Positions 57,141 through 64,000 of a stretch of DNA of 64,000 nucleotides are shown here, one piece after another. The notes below the pieces were generated by a model. That model searched no databases, was not told where the DNA came from, and saw only the letters and a list, made by a program, of their open reading frames with translations. The translations under genes were made by a program, and so were the position numbers. The stretch's first letter is position 1. Every line of letters begins with the position of its first letter. The stretch is from Macrothele yani (taxonomy: Eukaryota; Arthropoda; Arachnida; Araneae; Macrothelidae): positions 40,381,501 through 40,445,500 of the forward strand of contig CM077011.1 of NCBI GenBank assembly GCA_039090855.1, given 5' to 3'.

Positions 57141-57910
57141 GTGACGTATATTCTAAATTCATTTTCCTTTTTAGTTTCTTTCCCTATGTAAATCTTGAGT
57201 TTATTCTCAGTTATACTTCACTCTTAACGTGATATCTTTTCTCTCAAACGAATACTGTTGGCAACATAATTGAGGTTGAATGAACGTGACGTATGCCTGA
57301 TATAAGATAAGAACGAGAGATAAAAACGACGACTAAACTGTTGCTGGAGAGCGTTGTTAAAGAGAGCGTTGCTTAAAGAAGTGTGGCAAGTTGAGCGTTG
57401 TGTTGTAGAGCATTGTGTTAAGAGCTGTGTGGTGTGTGGAGAGTTAAATGCAATATGCTGTGCTATGTTACGATGTGTTTGCTACATCCTGAATAAAGCA
57501 TCTTTTCCGTAAGTTTGATTTCTGTTGTTAACATGTTTCGTCTGGCCGTTAAGGTTTAATTTAGGAAATATTTCATCTTATGGTTATGTTTTTTTAAAAT
57601 AACGTAGAAGTACGAAAAGACTTCTACGTCATAAACTTGAATTTAACGTTTGGCGACATTTAACTGAATTTCTAGCGCACTGCCATACAAGAATTTTTTT
57701 TTTAATTACGAATATGTTGCAACGTATATTCTATTTTAACTTTCCTTTTGAGTTTCTTTTCCTATGTAAATTTGAGCTCGTTCTCTTAGATATTTTCAAA
57801 CCTTAACGTTATGTCTTTTTCCTCAAACGAGAATGATGTTGGCAACACACTGAGATCGGAGCAAGTGACATATGTGTGACCGGATAAGAACGAAAGATAA
57901 AAAGTCAATG
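57141..57910 (+). repeat. Two LTR-like direct repeats of about 195 bp, 577 bp apart
   Basis: 57141-57335 and 57717-57910 share CGTATATTCTA, CCTATGTAAAT, CTCAAACGA, TGTTGGCAACA and GATAAGAACGA in the same order at roughly 75 percent identity by eye. AATAAA follows the first at about 57492, and a similar CCAATAAACC follows the second at about 58239. Each with its 3' extension may be an LTR-type repeat. No internal coding region remains, so the class is unresolved. Confidence 0.5.
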
Positions 57911-57988
57911 CAGCGGTTGTTTATGGGGATTGATGTTATTGATGATATACGTGCTGTTACACTGTCTTCGATGTTAAATCACTGATAC

Positions 57989-58213
57989 TTTTTTTTTTTT
58001 TTTTGATTGGAGGTTTTACGACCACCGTGAGCAACTCAATGGGCTATAAGCAGTCGCCCGTCCCTAATTTAGGGTCACTGGTTCCAGGGAAGGGAGAGAG
58101 CCAGTGCCGTAAGACAAACACAACATCCATGCCTCACCGGGATTCGAACCCGGACCCCTTACGGACGAATGATCACAGGCCAGCGCCTTAGACCACTGCG
58201 CCACCGGGGCGGC
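57989..58213 (-). mobile_element. tRNA-derived SINE, full length, with 10-bp target duplication
   Basis: Reverse-complement copy of the SINE at 18074. Poly-T at 57989, the body, and then box B as GGGATTCGAACCCGG and box A as CGCCTTAGACCACTGCG. TCACTGATAC is present on both sides (57979-57988 and 58214-58223), a perfect duplication. It inserted into the second LTR-like repeat. Confidence 0.93.
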
Positions 58214-58223
58214 TCACTGATAC

Positions 58224-58850
58224 TGTATTGAGTAAGCCAATAAACCGGATGTGAGTGTGGAGTACAAATCACGCAAGCAAACTAAACGTACTTGTAAGTA
58301 CTACAATTGACCTCTTTCTTGTAATGCATATGATTACCTTCGGATATTATATTAGCACACGTAACGTAATTACTAACATAAGGACTAAGTAACAACGGAA
58401 AGACAAATTGCGTTATAATGTCTTTAAAGACACTTTCGAGAATATGAATAAAATTTTAATTGTAGTTAGAGAGTTCTGTATATTTAGTGTTAAGAAATGG
58501 TATATAATACATTAGCTTATGGTAACAAAAAGACTGAAATTTGTTTTTGCTTAGCCCGCTGTCCTCCATTTTTCAAATAATTTAGCAAAGAATGCACAAT
58601 TTTTCAAATAATTTATTTTAACTATCAATCATTATATATTTTAACTATCAATCATTATATATTTTAACTATCAATCATTTCGACAATACTGATTCACCGC
58701 ATTAGATCTGAGTTCCCGAAATTCCAGTTGGCGTCCTGGTACAGCTCTTTACAAGATATACCAGAATTCACGCAGTTCCTTCGACACTGAAATAAGATTT
58801 TCATAATATCAAGTTGACAAGGGAGATTTCCAACTTATTTTGGTTTTGTG
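58224..58850. other. Non-coding, AT-rich; contains a 23-bp tandem repeat
   Basis: At 58616-58680 the unit TTTTAACTATCAATCATTAT plus ATA occurs nearly three times in tandem. No gene is visible in the rest. Confidence 0.7.
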
Positions 58851-58859
58851 TTCCGGTGT

Positions 58860-59010
58860 TTAACAACCACCATGAGCAACACTTTTGCCCCGTACGAAGT
58901 CATTTGTCCCTAATTTGGGGTTGCCAGTTCCATGGAAGGGACAGAGGCAAGCGCAATTTTCATGCCTCATAGGGAAGTTCAACCAAGATCCATCTCGGAC
59001 GCTTGGGCAA
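58860..59010 (-). mobile_element. Diverged copy of the tRNA-derived SINE
   Basis: In reverse orientation: AACAACCACCATGAGCAAC, TTTGTCCCTAATTTGGGGTT and CCATGGAAGGGACAGAGGC follow the order of the intact copy at 57989. The tRNA head is hardly recognisable and the poly-A tail is absent. Confidence 0.65.
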
Positions 59011-59379
59011 AGAGGTAGCTCCACAAGCTATTTCGCCTCTGGAGTGGCTATTTGCATTTTAATTAAATTCCGAAGAAGGTACGGTGAAAGTGTTGCTTGT
59101 TACTTAGAGGTACTAAAAGAGAGAGACTGTGTTTGGAAATTGGGGCATGAAGCCTTTTTCTGAAAATAAGAAAAACAGGGATTTATGGAGTAATGTGACC
59201 ACAATGTAAGAAATGACCCAAATGGTCCATCCTGGAACCAGACAGGAATGCGTGATGCCAGAATTAAACACCCTCATATATAATGTCAAGTGTTTTGGTC
59301 TCTCACATGACTTCCTGTGGAGAAACAAAAGAAAATAGCTCGTGGGTGACGTTTCTTGGAGAAGTACGAGAAAGGAAAG

Positions 59380-59515
59380 GGGTCGACCCTTGGAGCAGTG
59401 GCCTAAGCCCTGGCTTTTGACTATTCTTATGAGATGGGTTCGGGTTCAAATCCTGGTGAGGCATGAATGTTGTGTTTGACTTACGTCACTGGCTTTCTCC
59501 CTTCTCTGAGGAGAG
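59380..59515 (+). mobile_element. Truncated tRNA-derived SINE
   Basis: Box A-like GGAGCAGTGGCCTAAGCC, box B GGGTTCAAATCC, then GGTGAGGCATGAATGTTGTG and ACTGGCTTTCTCCCTTC. The family's poly-A end is missing, so it is 3' truncated. Confidence 0.75.
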
Positions 59516-60010
59516 GGCTGCATGAAAATATTATGTGACCAAAAACGTCCCTGACGCTTTGCGCTTGCAAACAGAGAAAGAGATTCATGTGCAGAAGGAA
59601 GGAGGGAGGCCCCGCAATGCTGCAAAGCTAGAAGGTTTTCATTAATACGACAGGTGGCATGTTTCTTCTCCCTTTGTACGTTTCCGTGGAAACAGAGTGC
59701 AAAATGTAGTCTTTATAACGATAATAAGAGAATGTATGGTCTGCGATTATACACTAGGCGCATACATCGCAACGGTAACGAAACGGATATGCACAGTATT
59801 TGGGCCGGTGTGGTAAGTGGCAGAACCTCTAGAAACTGGTTCCAGTAACTTCGTTTTGGTGACGAATCGTTACACGATGCCTCACACAGTGGACGAGCGC
59901 AGGAGCTTGATTACCAGAGTTGGAAACGTAAAATTTGGACACGGACCCGACCCGGATGCCACATAATTGAACCCGACCTGGACAAATCTGCTTTGAACTA
60001 TAATATATAT
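59516..60010. other. No gene seen
   Basis: Non-coding. GACACGGACCCGACCCGGAT at about 59939 recalls the ACCCGACCCG words of repeat R, but no longer match is evident. Confidence 0.5.
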
Positions 60011-61226
60011 AAACACTGAAGAGCAATTGTACTAAATATACCTGTCTAGTAACGTGTAGCACCACCTTTCGCCCTGATGACGGCAGCAATTCGTCTCGGC
60101 ATGGACTCGACAAGACACCGGAAGCGTTGGGAAGCCATAGGGATCCATGACCCCTGAACAAGCTACCACAGTTCACGATGATTTGATGGAGGAGGGTGAG
60201 AGCTTAGAACATCTATCTCGATGGCATCCTAGATGAGCTCGATGGGATTGAGGTCAGGTGACCTAGCTGGCCAATGAAGCGAGGTCACGTCGGTGGAGTG
60301 TTCATCCAACCATTCGGATACAATTCGGGAGCTGCATTGTCTTGTTGCAGGATGAGGTCCCCAGTAGGATGTTGAAGACGCACAAACGGGAGCAAATGAT
60401 CGTCCAGGATATCCCGGTAACGTTGACCTGTGAGGGACGATGTCATACGTACCAGGGGTCCCATTTCTGTCCACGTAAACAGTCCCCAGACGAGAATGCC
60501 ACCTTCACCAGCTTGAAGAGTACCCTGCTGGCAAAGAGGATCCATCGCTTCATGTGGTTTGCGCCGTAATCGTATCCTGCCATCCGCTTGTACCAACGTG
60601 AATATCGACTCATCCCTCCAGGCAACATTTTTCCACATGTCTAGGGTCCAGTGGCTATGTACCAGGGCCCATGCTAATCTTTGCACCCTGTGATGTGCGG
60701 TCAGCAGCGGTACCCTTGTGGGATGATGGCTTCTGTACCCCATAGGGAGATGATGGTTTTGGATGGTGTGGCTGCTTACACGTTTTTGTGCACCAGCGTT
60801 AAATTGCCGAGTGATTTCTTGCACTGTTGCCCGTCTATCCGCTGTTACAATGCGAGCTAACCGACGATGACCCCGCTCATCCACACGCTGTTGTCCACGG
60901 CAGTTGGCCCTTGCAGGGATGGTTTTACCAGATTCGGTGTACTCGCCTTGCACCCGTGACACAGTGGCTCGTTAAACTCCTAGTGCCTGCAGGACTTCCG
61001 AGATGGAGTGACCCATTCGTCGGGCCCCGACAATTTGCTCACGATCAAATGCGCTTAAATCCTTCGTTTTACCCATAGTGCGTCCGACTCTTACTGATTC
61101 CCGTCGCATCACTCCTTATATTATCGGATCGCTGCACACGTCATGTCGTTTCCGTTTACAGGGCCGCCCACAGCGCCACATTTGCATATCGCCAGCTGTC
61201 TCTAATTCAATTGCTCTTCAGTGTAT
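60011..61226 (-). mobile_element. Nearly complete Tc1-like element with terminal inverted repeats
   Basis: ACACTGAAGAGCAATTG (60013-60029) and its exact complement CAATTGCTCTTCAGTGT (61208-61224) bound a minus-strand transposase gene. TATA-type flanks on both sides fit the TA target rule. The total of about 1.2 kb is a normal length for this group. Confidence 0.9.
60046..61076 (-). pseudogene. Tc1-like transposase, few lesions
   Basis: Seen: from ATG 61076 the protein opens MGKTKDLSAFDREQIVGARR. A TAA at 60972-60974 interrupts after LQALGV, and the frame continues through the HTH (RATVQEITRQFNAG) and the first catalytic block (AWRDESIFTL). It then reaches SLTGQRYRDILDDHLLPFVR and the second catalytic motif LQQDNAA. 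Near 60335 a frameshift moves reading to EWLDEHSTDVTSLHWPARSP and DLNPIELI (third acidic residue). TAG codons follow at about 60236 and 60158 before the end at 60046. All three catalytic residues are recognisable. Three nonsense codons and one frameshift inactivate it. Confidence 0.88.
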
Positions 61227-61704
61227 ATAGGCCTTCAAAAAGTATCTCCGTAGTGGGCATCTTACTTTACATGGAAATCAAACAAACGTACTATAGGAAC
61301 GTATAGTTTACTCACTTACAGGGAATATTGAAATTGTCGTCCTTCATTTGCAAGACTATCCGACTTGTTTTTGCTATCCGACTGCTTCGCACATGGTTTG
61401 AATCCCATCTGCAAGAGTCAAAAAGTCCCTCCGCAGTAATTTTTAGGCTGTTCCACCTAATTTTGAGGGCGCTAAATTAACAAGTTTTCAATTAAGCAAG
61501 TTGTTGTACGTTTAGTTTCAGTTTTTGCTGTTTTCTCGATAGTATTTCAAGCTTCAGAATAGGTATCAGAGGAACACCAATTTTTACAGTTTTATGATGA
61601 GTTGAAAGTTTCCAAAATACGGATGTTGTTTTTATCAATGCCCCTCAGAAGGAAGAGACACTTTTCCTTCTCAAGAAACTCTTGCTTCATATTGCATCAC
61701 AAAA
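61227..61704. other. No gene seen
   Basis: Non-coding sequence between the Tc1 element and repeat R copy 2. Confidence 0.5.
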
Positions 61705-62124
61705 CATTTTTCAGTCCGCGTGAACCAGTACCGAATATAAAATTCGACAGTTCGCATTTTTCTTTGATTTTTTTTTATTTTAATAAAACCGGGTCGAAAT
61801 GGTGTTAATAACACCTTGATCCGACCCGTTTGACCTGCAAGAAATTGTCTAAATGTTGACCCGTGACCCGTTTCCATCTCTGTTGTTTACAATCAGCCTC
61901 GCCATTCTATTGAGGAAGGCACCACGAAAACGTGTCGCCAGCTATCCACAAGACTCATTGTAAGTTCTAATGCTGTTCACTTACGTTTTCCTGCCACGGA
62001 AGAGACATACAGACTAAGTTCGTGGATGCCTCATCATTTGCAAATACCAACAAGCAAGACGTTGCTCTCACGTCAGCACAATGAGTCCTTTCCCAACCTT
62101 GTGCAAACCTACTATGAGAAGTTG
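61705..62124 (+). repeat. Dispersed repeat R, copy 2 (uninterrupted)
   Basis: Continuous counterpart of the split copy at 53673-56480. It carries TCAGTCCGCGTGAACCAGTA, ACCGGGTCGAAATGG, GAAAACGTGTCGCCAGC, TTCACTTACGTTTTCCT and CCTACTATGAGAAGTT in order. It ends where a mariner remnant begins. Confidence 0.85.
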
Positions 62125-62129
62125 GTTCA

Positions 62130-62600
62130 ATATCATACTCCAAAACGTACGTAACACTGGCTGTCACGAAGTGAACCCATGCGACATACCAACAAGTTAC
62201 TTCTGCACCTGCGTAAGGTTTTGCTGTGTATGGTGGACTGTCAAGAGCATAATGAGTTATGGCCTCCTCCAAAGTGGAAAAACCATCACAGCGGAACTGT
62301 ACTCCTGTCAGCTTCAGCGGGTGCAGGATGTAATGATTTCTATGGATACATCATTGGCTACTCATAAAGGTGGGTTGTTCCTGCAGGACAACGCCCTACC
62401 GCAACGTTACGAACACGACACAGGAATTCATGAAGCTTCTTAGCTGAGAAACGTTCTGCAACACAGCACAATTGCCAAACATTCCTCTTTCAGATTACCG
62501 CATTTTCGTGCGTTAGACATCCACATCCATGCACAGATGTGACGATCCACAAAACCAAAATGCACTGGTTTCATATTTTGCATTGAAGAATAAGACATTT
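62130..62600 (+). pseudogene. mariner-like transposase remnant
   Basis: Seen: in two frames KVLLCMVDCQEHNELWPP and then SGKTITAELYSCQLQRVQDV match the mariner block preceding the second catalytic Asp. GGLFLQDNALPQ carries that Asp. Downstream, in another frame, SWETFCNTAQLPNIPLSDYR recalls the C-terminal PPYSPDLAPSDYHLF block. The N-terminal half is absent. Several frame changes make it a pseudogene. Confidence 0.65.
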
Positions 62601-62670
62601 TACCAATGAACCTTATCCACATGGTGGTTTCCCGCTGAGAAAAGGTTTTCGCTACATGTGTGAACTACGT

Positions 62671-63235
62671 GACGTGCCTGCTCCGCAGGACGCCCATGAG
62701 ATAAAGGCAGATAGCAGTGAGAGCACATGCCAGTGTTGTGTAGTGGATAAAAATCAAAGCTCCGGAGCCGAGAGTTGCGGGTTCGAATCCCTCCCCTGTC
62801 ATAAAATGACGGAGTCATTTACTTCGTCATATTGGCGTCCGAACTTCCAGAATGGTCTGGCTGTTAGGTTTCCCGTCGCAATGGTGCGATGTTCTTTCCA
62901 CACGGCGAGATAGCAGGAAAAATGAGAATCCTTTCTTCAGTGCTTCGAAAAAATACATCAGTGTGATGTTACGTTCCAGACACCAAATTGTCTGGGATTT
63001 TTCAAATGCACTTTCTTTGTGGGATGACTGCCTACAGCGACACGTGGTCCCGACTGACCCGTGGGCCATGCCCCTTCCCCTCTTCCGAGGGGGCGGGGCA
63101 GGATGTGACGTGCCTGCCGCGTAGGACGCTCATGAGATAAACACAGATAACAATGAGAGCACATATCCGTGTAGCTCAGTTGGGAGAGTGACTTAATCCG
63201 GAATGAGGGGACCCGGTTTTGATGCCCGGTGCGAA
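62671..63235 (+). mobile_element. Small element with tRNA-like sequences in terminal direct repeats, copy II
   Basis: Repeats at 62671-62834 and 63107-63235 begin GACGTGCCTGC and carry GAGATAAA and a tRNA-like region. The body between them (CCGAACTTCCAGAATGG, GATGTTCTTTCCACA, GAATCCTTTCTTCAG, GACTGACCCGTGGGC) matches copy I at 25503-26090. The two tRNA-like heads differ: the left has GTGTAGTGGATAAAAATC and box B GGGTTCGAATCCC; the right has GTAGCTCAGTTGGGAGAG and a GGTTTTGATGCCC box. No ORF. Confidence 0.7.
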
Positions 63236-63473
63236 AGAACTTGTACGCTATAAATGCTATTCAGAGTAAACGTACATTTTTTTGTTTTTATATTTGCTCT
63301 GTTATCCACGAATCTTGCACAGCGGCGTTAACTTGTTTGGTAAACCAATAAATAGTTAAATGCTGCCTTTCTATGTATGCCAAAAGGTGACATACTTGTC
63401 TGACCGACATGTATCAGGTTGTCAAGAAAGTATCAGGAAAATAGAGCATCACCATGAAAGAAGTACGGGATTA
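63236..63473. other. No gene seen
   Basis: AT-rich non-coding spacer before the foldback element. Confidence 0.5.
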
Positions 63474-63574
63474 CGCCATATAATACAAATTTTAAAGATG
63501 ACAGTCCGATTTTTGGCGTAAATGTGACAAGGATGGTAAGTCAGACAATATCCGAAAACTTGAAAATTTTCATC

Positions 63575-63648
63575 GTCCTGGAGCGGGACTCGAACCCGCG
63601 TCTCCCAGAAAACGCCCGGGTATGCTAACCACTACACCACCCAGAACG
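63575..63648 (-). other. tRNA-like sequence, left arm of foldback
   Basis: Minus strand: acceptor GTTCTGG with CCAGGAC, D arm GGTGTAGTGGTTAGCAT, anticodon stem CCCGG/CTGGG with loop GCGTTTT, and T arm GCGGGTTCGAGTCCCGC. The cloverleaf folds, but position 33 is C instead of the nearly invariant U, so a functional tRNA is doubtful. Confidence 0.6.
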
Positions 63649-63824
63649 CCCAAGTCTCAAGTTTTCGATAAATTTGAATTTAACCATCACAGGATTCGCT
63701 AGTCGAAGCAACCGGCATTCATGTTTAGCGAATCTGGAGGTTAAGAATCCTATCCCGTGATTGCCCGGAGAAGCAGGTAAATCATGAAAGAAATATTCAA
63801 ATTGATCGAAAACTTGAGACTTGG

Positions 63825-63897
63825 TCGTTCTGGGTGGTGTAGTGGTTAGCATTCCCGGGCGTTTTTTGGGAGACGCGGATTCGAGTCCCGCTCCAGG
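63825..63897 (+). other. tRNA-like sequence, right arm of foldback
   Basis: Plus strand: GTTCTGG, GGTGTAGTGGTTAGCATT, then CCCGGGCGTTTTTTGGG and GCGGATTCGAGTCCCGC. One substitution disturbs the T-arm box B (GGATTCGAGTCC), so it is less tRNA-like than the left copy. Confidence 0.6.
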
Positions 63898-64000
63898 ATG
63901 ATGAAAATTTTCACGTTTTCGGATATTATCTGACTTAGCATCCTTGTCACATTTATGCCAAAAATCGGATTGTCATCTTCAAAATTCGTATTATATGGCG

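Larger units (their letters stand above)
63474..64000. mobile_element. Foldback element with tRNA-like sequence in each arm, reaching window end
   Basis: Seen: 63474-63670 is nearly the complement of 63804-64000 (CGCCATATAATAC at the outer left, GTATTATATGGCG at the outer right). The central spacer of about 130 bp contains further inverted words (GATTCGCTA and TAGCGAATC). Identity of the arms looks above 90 percent by eye. Each arm holds a tRNA-like sequence. No ORF. The outer end may extend beyond the window. Confidence 0.85.

Noticed and set aside
63575..63648. Functional tRNA gene on the minus strand
   Set aside because: A cloverleaf folds, but position 33 is C and the sequence is duplicated inside a foldback element, so a tRNA-derived repeat is more likely.

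Overview
The window is eukaryotic, repeat-dominated nuclear DNA, most likely from an arthropod or another invertebrate. The reasons are a chromodomain-integrase Polinton, several Tc1 and mariner remnants, RTE-type non-LTR retrotransposons, hAT-like and integrase-class elements, tRNA-derived SINEs and long satellite DNA. A chelicerate is possible but cannot be shown from sequence alone. I see no ordinary host protein-coding gene; everything coding is mobile-element derived.

Layout. 1-781: Tc1-like transposase remnant on the minus strand, cut by the window edge. 1012-6566: Polinton/Maverick (adintovirus-like) gene block, all minus strand. It holds two small unknown proteins, packaging ATPase, adenain-like protease, double jelly-roll capsid protein candidate, small basic protein, broken minor capsid gene, and a retroviral-type integrase with chromodomain split by a stop. 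No DNA polymerase B is present. 7030-7590: an array of CTCF-core-like motifs followed by a GC-box minisatellite. 7648-8681: second Tc1 pseudogene. 8755-15156: two RTE-like retrotransposons head to tail; the first has an intact 986-codon ORF, the second is broken. 15.2-25.2 kb: mostly non-coding, with a SINE, Tc1 and mariner remnants, and a higher-order array of CTCF-like motifs (21.6-23.1 kb).

The centrepiece is at 25188-52806. A single Tc1-like transposon, recognisable by N-terminal coding (25375 onward), C-terminal coding (52438-52735) and terminal-repeat candidates at both ends, has an internal 40-codon (120-bp) piece of its transposase gene amplified to about 215 tandem copies (26574-52437, 25.9 kb). 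The piece ends at the second catalytic aspartate. Shared private variants show higher-order repeats of about 3.0 kb and 4.32 kb. The same transposon is also interrupted upstream by a small element with tRNA-like sequences in its terminal direct repeats.

52.9-64.0 kb: two hAT-like non-autonomous elements, a Ginger/KRBA2-like element with 4-bp target duplications, SINE copies, a nearly complete Tc1-like element (60011-61226), a mariner remnant, a second tRNA-bearing terminal-repeat element, and a long foldback element with a tRNA-like sequence in each arm reaching the window end. Comparing two copies of one dispersed repeat (53.7-56.5 kb, and 61.7-62.1 kb which serves as the empty site) defines the ends of two of these insertions.

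The genes do not form a cellular pathway. The only co-operating set is the Polinton virion and integration module; the rest are independent, nested and mostly decayed insertions.
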